From assembly GCA_965153355.1 (NCBI GenBank), contig OZ231126.1:112344001-112408000 (forward strand): a DNA stretch of 64,000 bases. Direction: 5' to 3'. Origin of the DNA: Flaccisagitta enflata (lineage: Eukaryota; Chaetognatha; Sagittoidea; Aphragmophora). Positions 33,317 through 43,952 of this stretch are shown one piece after another. Position 1 is the first letter of the stretch. Each line of letters begins with the position of its first letter. The translations under genes and the position numbers were made by a program. Under the pieces are notes generated by a model. The model had not been told where the DNA came from. It saw nothing but the letters and a program-made list of their open reading frames with translations, and made no database searches.

Positions 33317-33514
33317 TGTATTGAGAAATTAAGAGACAGATCAAAAGGCGAAATTGAGAAGTCAAAAGACTCAAGAGACAAACCGAGAGACGAATCAAGA
33401 AATGAAGCAAGACTAATCAAGAGACAAACAGAGATACAAGTCAATAGACGCACTAAGAGACAAACCAACAGACAAACCAAAAGACATACTGAGAAATAAA
33501 CTCAAGTCAAGAGA
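33317..33514. repeat. GAGACAAACC minisatellite, left part
   Basis: Irregular 10-14 bp units (AAGAGACAAACCGA and AAGAGACAAACAGA). It continues at 34066 on the other side of the MITE. Confidence 0.75.
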
Positions 33515-33516
33515 TA

Positions 33517-34063
33517 CAGTACATTCCGAGTAAACCCGTCTAAAACTGGAGGATAAATTTCTGCAAGTTTAATTTTATTTTTTAGTTTCATATTTGGTAT
33601 TAAAATTAGTTTAAAGACATTTAATTCCTTGAATATATTTAGATGTCAAAAGAAATAACTTATGAAATCAAAGTCTATAAAAAAAAGTCATTTTAGATTG
33701 TTCTAACCTGAACTATTAGATTCAGTGGAAGGTTTTATATATCTTTTTAAAATCTACTCAATTGGATAATTTTTAAAGGTTTTATGGCTATTTTAAGGTT
33801 TTTGAGACTATTGTCCTAAGTTTTTTTGAACAATTGTCTTACTATTCTATACAAAAAGATTTAATGAATTTAGTGGTTTAGGTTTGAACTCTTTAAAATG
33901 ATGTCTTCATGAACTTTGATTCTATGAAAAAAATTTACACCCAAATATATTCGAGGAATCAAGAGTCCTTAAACTTTCTTGTTAAATATTAAGCTAAAGC
34001 AATAAAATCAAAGTAGCAAAAATTTATCCTTCAATTAAAGACGAGTTTGCTTGGAATGTACTG
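33517..34063. mobile_element. Hairpin MITE, 547 bp, second copy of the 30737 family
   Basis: Ends CAGTACATTCCGAGTAAACC and GGTTTGCTTGGAATGTACTG-like, TA at 33515-33516 and 34064-34065. Arms are complementary but more diverged than in 30737-31319 (for example GTCTAAAACTGGAGGATAAA against the inverse of TTTATCCTTCAATTAAAGAC). It sits inside a minisatellite. Confidence 0.8.
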
Positions 34064-34065
34064 TA

Positions 34066-34545
34066 AGCCGAGAGAGATGTGGATTGACAAACGCAGACAA
34101 ATCAAGTTACAAACTGTAAGATCAAATCAAGGGACAGACTAAAAAAACGAACCATGAGACAAACTGATAGGTAAACTGAGTGACAAACCAAGAGACAAAG
34201 CTAGAGACACTTTGAGTGACAATTCAAGAGACAAACCATGAAATAAACCAAGCAACAAACCAAGAAACAAATCTAGAGACAAGTGGAGAGACAAACCAAG
34301 AGACAAACAAAGAAACAAACTGAGAGACAAACCAAGAGACAAACAGAGAGAAAACCCAAGAGACAAACAAAGAGACAAACCCATAGACAAATCGAGAGAC
34401 AAACCAAGAGACAAACCGGGAGACTAACCTAGAGACTAACCGAGAGACAAACCAAGAGACAGAGACAAACAGAGAGACAAACCAAGAGACATGCTGAGAG
34501 ACATATCAAGAGACATGCCGAGAGACATATCAAGAAGCAATTATG
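34066..34545. repeat. GAGACAAACC minisatellite, right part
   Basis: About 35 units of roughly 12 bp (AGAGACAAACCA and variants), ending with three GAGACATNCCGAGAGACAT units. The minus-strand frame LGLSLSLSL is a repeat translation. Confidence 0.85.
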
Positions 34546-35102
34546 GGTCAGTCTTAGAACAATTCATGGCAACGTTTTTATTTGAATGACATCACACTTT
34601 GATTAGTGCTACGTTCGTTACGTTTGTTCTCTCCAGTCTTGAGAAGGGTACGACCATTTTTGCTAGAGAACGGTAAGCCCATTTTTTCTCCTTATATTCA
34701 TCCGCGCCCGGACACGGCGTCATTGGTTAATCGGGTCCAAACTTGTCATGAGATTCCGGTGGGTTAGATAATAGTTTTTGTAAATAACTTTTGAACGCGT
34801 CCATGGATTTTGATAATTCTTACGAATTTAGAATATTGGGACTGTAATACGAAGAATGACAAAATTTTTTTATTCATCAGAGCACGCATAGAGAATCAGT
34901 GGGCCTCTCTACAAATATTTGAACTTTTTCTGAGCTAATGATATCTTTGGAATTGATGTGCGATAAAAAACAATATACGCAACTAGATACCAATTTTAGC
35001 CTCTTTTGTTTACATCGTTTTTCAGAACTGGCGACTGTTTTTTGCTGATGGTATATCTATTTACAGAGATACAGTAGATGTCATCTAGACACAAAAGCCT
35101 GA
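34546..35102. other. No gene seen
   Basis: Unique sequence without a supported feature. Confidence 0.4.
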
Positions 35103-35241
35103 TTTTTAGTCGCGGACACGCGACTCTAGAACTTGCCGTGTTGGTCGGTAGGTAAGTAACATTTTTGAAATGCGAGCAGTTTTTGCATTACTGCTCCTGC
35201 CAAACCGTCCGCGACTGGATTGTCGTGTATCCGGCCTTGTT
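35103..35241 (+). mobile_element. HINE-type element, subfamily B (reverse reading), short core
   Basis: TTTTTAGTCGCGGACACGCGAC hairpin intact; only two or three GGTCGGTAGG core units; GAGCAGTTTTTGCATTACTG; ends GTATCCGGCCTTGTT. Confidence 0.85.
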
Positions 35242-35647
35242 GCAATATAAACTAATAAAAGAATGCTTTACTGACAATGGGTATTAGTTGCAATGGAAAC
35301 GCATTTCTATGTTTTCCTGCATAAATATCGGAAGAAATTTCGAAGACGCTACTGATTGTTTGTTCGAAAACAGTACCAAAATATCAATATTTTGAGAAAT
35401 TTTTGAATGAACATTGTTTCAGATCAAATTTACTACTACTTTCCGTACATATGTTCTGTAAGAATATCTCTCATTTAGTAGTTGCATCACAGGGCTGTCA
35501 CACATAGTTACGCTCCCTAGCCACAGTTAAACAAGCAATAATTTTACAAAACATATTGTGGGAAAGTTGCAGTTGATTTGATTTTAAATAATGTTTCCTC
35601 AAATTTTTCAAAACATCGATATCTCAGCGGGTATACATGAAAATAGT
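35242..35647. other. No gene seen
   Basis: Unique sequence. Confidence 0.4.
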
Positions 35648-36450
35648 GGTCTCAATCTCCGAGTGTATGGTCTCAATTTCCGAGTCTGTGGTCTCAATTT
35701 CCGAGTCTGTGGTCTCAATTTCCGAGTCTGTGGTCTCAAATCCCGTGTCTGTGATCTCAATTTTCGAGTCTGTGGTCTCGATTTCCGAGTCTGTGGTCTC
35801 AATTTCCAAGTCTGTGGTCTTGATTTTCGAGTCTGTGGTCTTGATTTCCGAGTCTGTGGTCTCGATTTCCGAGTCTGTGGTCTCGATTTCCGAGTCTGTG
35901 GTCTCAATTTCCGAGTCTGTGGTCTCGATTTCCAGGTCTGTGGACTCGATTTCCGAGTCTGTGGTCTCAATTTCCGAGTCTGTGGTCTCGATTTCCGGGT
36001 CTGTGGTCTCGATTTCCGGGTCTGTGGTATCGATTTCCGAGTCTGTGGTCTCGATTTCCGAGTCTGTGATCTCGATTTCCGAGTCTGTGGTCTCGATTTC
36101 CGAGTCTGTGATCTCGATTTCCGAGTCTGTGGTCTCAATTTCCGAGTCTGTGGTCTCGATTTCCGAGTCTGTGGTCTCGATTTCCGAGTCTGTGGTCTCA
36201 ATTTCCGAGTCTGTGTTCTCAATTTCCAAGTCTGTGGTCTCAATTTCCGAGTCTGTGGTCTCAATTTCCGAGTCTGTGGGCGCAATTTCCGAGTCTGTGG
36301 GCGCAATTTCCGAGTCTGTGGGCGCAATTTCAGAGTCTGTGGGCGCAATTTCCGAGTCTGTGGGCGCAATTTCCGAGTCTGTGGGCGCAATTTCCGAGTC
36401 TGTGGGCCCAATTTCCGAGTCTGTGGGCGCAATTTCCAAGTGTGTGGCAA
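35648..36450. repeat. 21-bp minisatellite, about 38 units
   Basis: Unit GTCTGTGGTCTCAATTTCCGA. The period is a multiple of three and the unit has no stop in two frames of each strand, so four long frames arise (ISESVVS and FRVCGLN on plus, TDSEIET and TRKLRPQ on minus). Three zones of variants are seen: CTCAATTT units near the left, CTCGATTT units in the middle (about 35870-36190), GGGCGCAATTT units at the right (36265-36430). I see no signal that any frame is translated. Confidence 0.95.
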
Positions 36451-36989
36451 GCACCCAGCATTTTATAACCCTAGACTTAGTTTATGTCGCTTCACATACA
36501 TGTACTCAGATGATCTTCATTATCACATTCAATATGTAAAAAATTACAAAAAATACCTTTTTTTTCAGGAATAGACAAAATTTGCATATCTGAAAAAATG
36601 GTTCCAATGCTAATTCAATACAAACTTTAACCTCACCCTAATGGTGGTTCCTGATCAAATTGATAGTCGCGCAAGGGCTCGTTCAACGGAATTTCTGCTA
36701 GAGCCAATTTTGGCCCTTTTTGGTACTCTGCCACACATAATACGCACCGCTCCTAGTTTTCCATAAAACAGAATCTGAAAATTTTTCCCTTTCAATCTAA
36801 CCCTAAAGCAAACTACTAACCACCCACAAGTAGTAAAGTACTGCTGAACATGACTAATCAATGTTCATTCATGATCATAAAAGGTTTGTTCCCAATTGTG
36901 ATTCAAATCCACTCAATGAACAAAACCGTTCATCAAAAGCTCAAATTTCAAATTGTTCAAAAACAGCCAGGGCCAGATAAGCATTGTTT
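36451..36989. other. No gene seen
   Basis: Unique; at 36840-36960 short TGTTCATTC and GTTCATCAAA words recall the foldback family of 39826. Confidence 0.4.
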
Positions 36990-37171
36990 TGTTTAGGCGC
37001 GGACACACATCTCTGGAACATGGTGTGTCGGTCGGTCACGTCACATTTTTAGTCGGTCGGTCCATCTGTTGGTTGGTTGGTCGGTCTGTCATATTTTTGA
37101 ATTCCGAGCGGTTTTTGCATTACTGCTCCAGCCCAACCATCCGCGATTTTACTACCGTGTACCCAGCCTTG
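36990..37171 (+). mobile_element. HINE-type element, subfamily B (reverse reading), duplicated core
   Basis: TTTAGGCGCGGACACACATC; the segment GGTCGGTC...TCACATTTTTAGTCGG occurs before a second GGTTGGTTGGTCGGTC core; CCGAGCGGTTTTTGCATTAC; ends CCGTGTACCCAGCCTTG. Confidence 0.7.
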
Positions 37172-37461
37172 ATGAATTACAAACCCATTATGCAATAATG
37201 CCCCCGCCCATTTGTCCAGGATAGAGGGGGAGTGTTAATGGCCTCGCTGAATATGGTGCCTAGTCCACTGCATATATAACACTGCTCTTATCTCAACTGT
37301 TCATCTATGGAAAAATAGTTCAACTGTCGTTCAACTGTTATCTTTATCCACTCAACAAACGAAATCGTTCTTCAAATTGAAGGCCGTCCAAATGGGTCTC
37401 AGGGGTCTAAGTGCTGCTTTCTACGATGTGATCGCTTCTGAGCTTCTGATCAAAAAATGCC
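37172..37461. other. No gene seen
   Basis: Unique; GTTCAACTGTCGTTCAACTG at 37318-37337. Confidence 0.35.
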
Positions 37462-37593
<132 letters not shown>

Positions 37594-37674
37594 CACCTAT
37601 AATCTAATCCCTTGATCCTTATTCGTATGTTGGGAAAGATAGTGGCTGGTGGCCCTTGCATGATTTTTCACCCA

Positions 37675-37841
37675 TTTTTGGTCGCGGACATGCGACTCTA
37701 CACCTTGCCGTGTCGGTCGGTAGGTCGGTCGGTAGGTCGGTATGTCGGTCCATCCATCACATTTTTGAATTCAGGGCAGTTTTTGCAATACTGCTCCTGC
37801 CCAGCCATCCGCGACTGGATTGCCGTATATCCGGCCTTGTT
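37675..37841 (+). mobile_element. HINE-type element, subfamily B (reverse reading)
   Basis: TTTTTGGTCGCGGACATGCGAC, CACCTTGCCGTGTCGGTCGG, a GGTAGGTCGGTC core, CACATTTTTGAATTCAGGGC, ends GTATATCCGGCCTTGTT. Confidence 0.85.
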
Positions 37842-37904
37842 AAATTTCCATTTCAATTTCCATCAGATTTGACAATGTTGACATTATCATCATTTTCTTT
37901 TTTT

Positions 37905-38205
37905 GTCTTCTTCTTCATCTTCTTCTTCTCCTTCGCCTTCTTCCTCTTCTTCTTCTCCTTCTTCTTCTTCTTCTTCTTCTTCTTCTTCTTCTTCTTCTTC
38001 TTCTTCTTCTTCTTCTTCTTCTTCTTCTTCTTCTTCTTCTTCTTCTTCTTCTTTTTCTTCTTCTTCTTCTTCTTCTTCTTCTTCTTCTTCTTCTTCTTCT
38101 TCTTCTTCTTCTTCTTCTCTTTCTTCTTCTTCTTCTTCTTTTTTCTTCTTCCTCTTCTTCTTCTTTTTGTTCTTCTTCTTTTTCTCCTTCTTTTTCTCCT
38201 TTCGC
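37905..38205. repeat. (CTT)n array
   Basis: About 85 CTT units with interruptions (CTC, TTT). All six frames are open in parts and are repeat translations. Confidence 0.95.
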
Positions 38206-38444
38206 TTCTAGCTCAGTATCCATAAACACAGTGCAATCCCGAAATCAAACAATACCGAGCGCGCAAACTGAATAGAGGGGAATTTCAATGGATCCATCTA
38301 GAAAAAAATGTAAACCTAATTTTAATATGGTTTTTTAAAGTTATTTGATGAAAAAGATTGTTAAAAAAAAGTTTGTTAATTTTTTTTTTTGGTAATTAAG
38401 TGGATTGTTGTACTGTTTGTAAATGAATAAAATATCTTATTCAA
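38206..38444. other. No gene seen
   Basis: AT-rich unique sequence. Confidence 0.4.
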
Positions 38445-39010
38445 AAATTCAAAGATGAAAAATGAAAAATGATTAGAATAAAGTAATGTGTGAAAACAAA
38501 GGAGATTAAAAAGAAGAAAAAAAAATGAAAATGAAAAAGAATGAAAAATGAAAGTAAATCATATAAAATGAAAAATGAAAAATGAAAAAATGTAAAAAAT
38601 GAAAAATAAAAGATGAAAAATGAAAAATGAAAAATGAAAAATGAAAAATGAAAAATGAAAAATGAAAAATGAAAAATGAAAAATGAAAAATGAAAAATGA
38701 AAAGAAAATAAAAATACAAAATACAAAACAGAAAAAAATATAAAGAATATAAAAAGAAAATTAGAAAATGAAAAATAAAGGTAAAAGGTAAAAAGTGAAA
38801 AGCGAAAAATGAAAATAAAAAACTGAAATATAAAAGTGAAAATTAAAATGTGAAATGTGAAATTTGAAATATAAAACGTGAAATTTGAAATTTGAAATTT
38901 GAAATTTGAAATTTGAAATTTGGAATTTGAAATTTGAAATTTGAAATTTGAAATTTGAAATTTGAAATTTGAAATTTGAAATCTGAAATTTGAAATTTGA
39001 AATTTGAAAA
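38445..39010. repeat. Two heptanucleotide arrays: (GAAAAAT)n then (GAAATTT)n
   Basis: GAAAAAT units run from about 38560 to 38705 (clean from 38613); a decayed A-rich bridge follows; GAAATTT units run from about 38855 to 39008. Both have period 7, so their frames repeat every 7 codons (FHFSFFI and FQISNFK on minus). Confidence 0.9.
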
Positions 39011-39304
39011 ACAAAAAATAAAAAATCTTTAAAAACTTTAAAATTAAAAAGAAACTGTAAAAAGAAAAATGAAAAGTGGAAAAACAAAAATGAAAAATAT
39101 CATTATGGTGGTAATTTTTTTTTCTTTTTTTTTATGAAAAGAAACAACACAAACAGTCATCAAAACCTGGGGATACATTTTTTTCACGTCTAGTTGGGTT
39201 ATCTGCTTAATTCCCCTCACTAAAAACACTGAACAATATGCTTCTAAAAAAATACACTCAATTTTGCTTGCCATTCACTTTCCATTCATTGATTTAAGCA
39301 TCTA
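39011..39304. other. No gene seen
   Basis: A-rich then unique sequence. Confidence 0.4.
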
Positions 39305-39395
39305 TTAATTCATTCATTCATTCATTCATTCTTTCATTCATTCATTCATTTATTCATTCACTCATTCAATCATTCATTCATTCATTTGTTTATTC
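39305..39395. repeat. (ATTC)n array, left part
   Basis: About 20 units; more ATTC units stand at 39636-39660 beyond the Penelope-type fragment, so that fragment interrupts the array. Confidence 0.9.
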
Positions 39396-39635
39396 AGAGG
39401 AAATAATAACGAAAATTTAGAAACCGACACGTGTTTCAGCTTTATTAGCTTCATCAGGGTATGAGTAAAAACAACTACAAGGTCTTTTTATAGGCACAGA
39501 AAAGTTGGAAAAAAGCACAAAAGGCATAAATTAACGGAAATTGTAGAGGGCAACACATGAATCATAAAAGAAGACAACAAAAGTCATTCATTTGATATGC
39601 GTGGACCAGGATGTAGCGATGGACAAAATTTTTTC
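39396..39635 (-). mobile_element. Penelope-like element fragment carrying a hammerhead ribozyme
   Basis: The minus strand contains CCTGATGAAGC...GCTGAAACACGTGTCGG, the hammerhead signature of Penelope-like element ends, with AT-rich sequence and TATAAAAAGACC nearby (39483-39494 on minus). No reverse transcriptase or GIY-YIG frame is present in this 240-bp piece. It is bounded on both sides by ATTC units. Confidence 0.6.
39423..39460 (-). ncRNA. Hammerhead ribozyme (minimal, Penelope type)
   Basis: Reading the minus strand from 39460: ACC, CUGAUGA (39457-39451), stem II AGCU-AAUAA-AGCU (39450-39438), GAAA (39437-39434), short stem III CACGUG (39433-39428), UC, then GGU. ACC and GGU pair as stem I, and the predicted cut is after the C at 39426. 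The core bases are all present. Stem III is a self-complementary CACGUG without a loop, as in Penelope-type hammerheads thought to act as dimers. A-U instead of G-C closes stem II. Confidence 0.75.
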
Positions 39636-39825
39636 ATACATTCATTCATACATTCATTCAAAACTCACAAGTTCTTGTAATTTGGCCTTGTTAATCTTAA
39701 GAAACTAATTTTTCTTTTTTCCCTCATATACATTACAATGATCATTTTTGAGCGACTTTTTTTCTAAGTTATTGAATGTACACTATTGGGTCATTATTGA
39801 AAAGCTAAAAAATTCAATACACATC

Positions 39826-40050
39826 GTTGGTGGAGTGGATTTTTTTGGCCAGTCATGAACGTGATTTGCATGGTCCTCTATGAGCCCTTTAAAAATGTGT
39901 TCTATTAGCTCAAGCGTTCATGCCTAGACATTTTTTTTGCTGTTCATGAACAGCAACATAGCTTCGTTCATCAACAGCAACATAGCATCGTTCAGCAACA
40001 GGTAAAAAAACCCACTCCCCCAACGAAATTGTTTGAAAACATGTTCTTTT
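39826..40050. repeat. Foldback element with TGGTGGAGTGG ends
   Basis: TTGGTGGAGTGGATTTTTTT at the left and AAAAAAACCCACTCCCCCAA at the right are inverted. Inside: GTTCATGAACAGCAACATAG and CGTTCATCAACAGC. Confidence 0.65.
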
Positions 40051-40391
40051 AGCTCAACCGTTCATGCCTAGACTTTTTTTTGCTGTTCATGAACAGTAAC
40101 ATAGCATCGTTCAGCAACAGCAACATAGCATCGTTCAGCAACAGGTGAAAAAACCCACTCCACCAACGAAATTGTTGGTGGAGTGGGTTTTTTTAGCTGT
40201 TCAGCAACAACTTTTTTCACCCTTCAATGAACGGTCGTTCATGAACATGTTTTTTTGGGCCCTCCATGAACAAAATCGTTTGCCAAGAGCCTCTTTTTAC
40301 TCGTTCATGAACAGCTGTATGGCATTGTTCGTCAACGTGCGTTCATTCCCCGTTGATGAACACCCTCAAATTCGCTGGCGGACTATCTCAA
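40051..40391 (+). repeat. Foldback elements with central palindrome at 40148-40193
   Basis: CCCACTCCACCAAC-GAAATT-GTTGGTGGAGTGGG with flanking A and T runs gives a 20-bp perfect stem and 6-base loop at 40148-40193. To its right a full copy runs through GTTCAGCAACAACTT, CGTTCATGAACATG and GTTGATGAACACCCTC to AAATTCGCTGGCGGACTATC. The same right end occurs at 49932-49951 and inverted at 49495-49512. Confidence 0.8.
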
Positions 40392-40790
40392 GTCGGGACC
40401 GCTAAGAAGCAGGTCATTCAGACATGTGCCTGCCACCTTGGAGGCGGCGTCTTGGCACACTCTGAACTTCCCTGGTTTATCATTGTTTGGAGGTTTTGGT
40501 TTGCTGGCTTGAGGTGGTGCAGATTGGCTACCTGGCGGCTTCGAGGTGTCAGCGGCGGCGATACGAACTGGCGGCTTGGAAGTGGTTTTCTGCGTATCAG
40601 GGTTGGTGAGGATTTCACTGGTGGTTTCGGCGATCACAATCTGCTTCTTGACAAAGCTGAGAAATTCTTTGAAGGTGAATTCGTGCATTTCGTCATCGGT
40701 CTCAACAAATGTTGCTTCCGCTGCGCTCACCTTTTTGGCCCAATTGACAAAACCATTAAACAAGTCCACTGTTTCAAAGATACTCATTGG
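40383..40790 (-). pseudogene. BEL/Pao retrotransposon relic: Gag-like N-terminus joined to an RT fragment
   Basis: A 134-aa minus-strand frame starts MSIFETVDLFNGFVNWAKKV, has EFTFKEFLSFVKKQIVIAET, then a Pro/Lys-rich stretch, and ends KFRVCQDAASKVAG...CLNDLLLSGPDLR. The last part matches the conserved entry of BEL/Pao reverse transcriptase (RVVFDAS...LND.LL.GPDL pattern), while the first part resembles the Gag region of that superfamily. Hundreds of residues normally lie between, so this is an internal deletion derivative. The frame ends where the foldback element begins (GATAGTCCGCCAGCG). The strand upstream (40791-40960) is the repeated leader described next. Confidence 0.65.
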
Positions 40791-41580
40791 TACAGCTACG
40801 GAGTCATATCCCCAGCGATCATCTTTTGATTCAGTCCATTTTCTTGAGTTCTATTTTTTCTTTTTCGCAGATAAATACGGGATGGTTGAACGCTGTTCAC
40901 TTTAACGGTCATCAGTTATCATTGTGGTTAAAACTATAAGAGGATGAATCGTGTGTAAGATACATTACATGCTCATATTGAGAAACAAAGACTTTAAGAG
41001 ACTGAGATAAATATACTTGACCCAATGACAGCTCAACTCACCCATGAAACAAGATTGATGAGCATAGCCCTTTCCACTACCTCATTCCCTATCATTTGGT
41101 GTGCTGGGCACATGCCTGCTCAAAACAACGATTGTCATATGTTTTACCAAAAGCTTTTCTTATACATTAACGACGGGCTTTTTATCGTGACAGGCATGAA
41201 CAGCTTTGGCACCCATTTCCTTTTCATGGGATGAGATCAAGACTATTACTCTCAAATTAAGCTTGACTTTTGCGGTGAAAGATTCCACTTTAACCGTCAT
41301 CAGTTATCATTGTGGTTAAAACTATAAGAGGATGAATCGTTTGACTACTTGGCTAACTGGGACAAAACCAAACTGACATTGTATCTGTGTTTCAAAAAAC
41401 GCTTTGTTAATTCACCACATCTCACACAAGAGTCAATGGACAAAACCATTAAACGAGTCCACTGTTTCAAAGATGCACATTGGTACAGCTAAATAGTCAT
41501 ATCTCCAGCAATCATCTTTTGATTCTGTCCATTTTCTTGAGTTCTACTTCTTTTTTTTCGCAGATAGATACCGGATGGGA
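40752..41580 (-). repeat. BEL/Pao leader or LTR-like repeat, copies 1 and 2
   Basis: The block ACCATTAAACGAGTCCACTG, GATCATCTTTTGATTC, TTTTCTTGAGTTCTA and TTTCGCAGATAGATAC is at 40752-40905 and 41440-41577; GTCATCAGTTATCATTGTGG follows at 40905 and 41295. The larger unit ATGACAGCTCAACTCACCCA...CACACAAGAGTCAATGG (41024-41441) recurs at 44985-45378. The first block contains the start of the relic above, so the repeats are probably 5' non-coding or LTR parts of that element. Confidence 0.6.
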
Positions 41581-42033
41581 AAGTGTGTAAGATACGTTAC
41601 ATGCTCAAATTGAGAAACAAAGACTTTTGGAGACTGAGATATATATGACGCAGAGCAAGATCAGCCATGCAGATCCCATTCATATAGGTAAAAAGATTAA
41701 TCATTGAATTGAAGCTAACCAATATTTGATTATCATCAGGCAATGTATACTGATCACATTGCAAATAAAATTTATGCAAAATATTGATATTTAGGCTATT
41801 TATTGCTAAAAAGTTAATATATTATTCAAAGATAAAATGTCAGAATAAATTCAAAAAATTCTATTTACAGTTTATTATTATTTCATTAATTTTTGAAACT
41901 CGATGGATCTAGCATGGTATTATAGCACTATTCATTCATTTTCCATAAATTCGTTCGTAAATCATTTATAAAATCATTCATAAATGCAAATTTTCAAGAT
42001 TTTTTTTACTTCCAAACTAAAGGAAAATGTTAC
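41581..42033. other. No gene seen
   Basis: AT-rich unique sequence with CATTCATAAATC-type words near 41930-41990. Confidence 0.4.
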
Positions 42034-42089
42034 TTGTTTTTTTTTTTTTTTTTTTGCTCTATAATAATGAAACATCACTTGTATATCTT

Positions 42090-42240
42090 GTCAATTCATT
42101 TATTTATTCATTCATTTGTTTATTCATTTATTATTTGTTTATTTATTCATTTATTATTATGTTTATTATTTATTCATTCATTTGTTTATTTATTCTATTC
42201 ATTTAATTATCATTCTATTAATTCATCTATGAATCCATTC
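42090..42240. repeat. TTATTCATT-type degenerate array
   Basis: ATTTATTC and ATTTGTTT units mixed with ATTC. Confidence 0.75.
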
Positions 42241-42550
42241 TTTCATCATCGGGAAAAAAGTCGAAGTCAGTCTTCGACTTTTTGACATATTCGAGAGAAA
42301 CAGGGTTTTCATTTTCTTATGGGAAAGTTGAGGGTCTCCACCGACCGAATGTGGCCTCCAATGAAATTGATAGGGTAAGTAAATTTGATAATTCTCTTTC
42401 ATTTGGCACCAAGCAGAATTCTCTACGACAAATATTTTTTGCGCTATGATTTTTTAAAGATTTATTTACGAATAATTCAAATTGATTTTTTTTCAATTTT
42501 TTATGATTTTATGTAGGATCAATAAAAAAGTGTATCTATATTTGTTTGAA

Positions 42551-42965
42551 CATGCAAATACAAGAAAACATGTTTATGAGCATAGCTGCTCATCTGTGAA
42601 GGTGTTTTTTAGTATTCTAGCTCATCTAGCTCATTTAGCTCAGTCTGTTTTTCTGATTTGAAATGCGATAAATGAATAAATGTTTTGATACATGTTTTAG
42701 CATGCAAATACAAGAAAGCATGTCAGTGAGCAGAGTTGCTCATCTGTGAGGGTGTTTTTGAGTATTCTAGCTCATTTAGCTTGCTTTTTTTTCTAAATTT
42801 TAAAACAGATAAATAAATGTTATGATTTAAGCATGCAAATACAAGAAAGCATGTCAGTAAGCATAGCTGGTTGTCTAGTTGAGTTATTTTGAATATCTTA
42901 GCTCATCTAGCTCATTTGGCTCAGTCCTATTTTTCTCTGATTTTCAGTGCAACCAATACATACAA
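42551..42965 (+). repeat. Tandem repeat, three units of about 140 bp
   Basis: Units start CATGCAAATACAAGAAA at 42551, 42702 and 42832. Each continues with GCATGTCAGTGAGCA, then GAGTATTCTAGCTCATCTAGCTC (position varies), then TTTTTCTGATTT. No frame is conserved. Confidence 0.85.
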
Positions 42966-43180
42966 TTGCTCTCAATTTAATCTAACAAATAAAAAGTTGC
43001 AGTGACTGAAGACAAAAGCTTGGTGAAAAGTGAACAACGCTTACAACTTTTTTCCTCACGGCGACAGCCGCCATTACTGGTATCTTTCATCATGTCATAA
43101 TTTTCTATAGCTATTAAAACCGTATCCGATATAACATGATGTATGTATTTGTCGTCATTTAATTTATTCTTTCAACCATC
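42966..43180. other. No gene seen
   Basis: Unique sequence. Confidence 0.4.
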
Positions 43181-43182
43181 CA

Positions 43183-43250
43183 TTCATTCATTCATTCATT
43201 CATTCATTCATTCATTCATTCATTCATTCATTCGATCATTCATTCATATG
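43183..43250. repeat. (ATTC)n array
   Basis: About 14 units. Confidence 0.95.
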
Positions 43251-43537
43251 TTCATTGTTCATTAATATTTACACACATGCATTGACTTAATCACTCTCAG
43301 TCTATCCACTCATGTGAAATTGATTCATGTCATTTCATTCATCCATTTAATCAAGTGTAAATCTAATTGTCCGAAACGTTGACAAGTCATCATTCACTAA
43401 CTCTGATAGTTTATCCAGTAACCAAAAAATATCAATCTTGAGGAGCATATGACAAACCAACTAAGAAAATCAGCTGAAATTTTGGGATCATTGGAATTTT
43501 CAAAAAAAAAAAACAACAAAAAAACAATGATGCATAA

Positions 43538-43690
43538 ATAACAAGGTTGGATACTCGGCCAATAAGTAGTCACCTGCAGGTGGACAGGGGCAGTAATGCT
43601 GGTTGGCAGGGGCACTATGAGAGAGGACGGGAGCTGTTTTGTAGCTGAGCAGGGGCAGTAATACTCGGAAAAAAAGCTTTTCCAATCGAT
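43538..43690 (-). mobile_element. HINE-type element, 5' part only, degraded
   Basis: ACAAGGTTGGATACTCGGCC, GTGGACAGGGGCAGTAATGC, GGTTGGCAGGGGC and a second GAGCAGGGGCAGTAATAC; there is no tetranucleotide core and no hairpin. Confidence 0.5.
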
Positions 43691-43754
43691 TTAACGCCAT
43701 CAAAATTTTCGGACGGAGCAACTGTACCTCCCAAGGGAGAGTCGCAAACGGCTA

Positions 43755-43768
43755 AAAAGAAAGAAAAA

Positions 43769-43820
<52 letters not shown>
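43755..43820. repeat. (GAAA)n array
   Basis: About 16 units, followed by GACAGACAGATAG and GATAGGTAGGTAG units. Confidence 0.95.
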
Positions 43821-43911
43821 GACAGACAGATAGTTTGATTGATAGATAGGTAGGTAGATATACAGAATGAAGACCGAATGAAAAGAAAAAAATATAAGGC
43901 AGAGAGAAATA

Positions 43912-43944
<33 letters not shown>

Positions 43945-43952
43945 TGGGGAGT

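Noticed and set aside
35648-36450. CRISPR-like array
   Set aside because: The units are contiguous without unique spacers and the genome is plainly animal.
35591-36574. A 327-aa Cys-rich repeat protein (FRVCGLN) or its alternatives on both strands
   Set aside because: Four frames are equally open because the 21-bp unit has no stop; nothing favours one of them.
40880-40915. Hammerhead-like CTGATGA on the minus strand in the leader repeat
   Set aside because: GATAACTGATGACCGTTAAA lacks the GAAA core and pairing stems.
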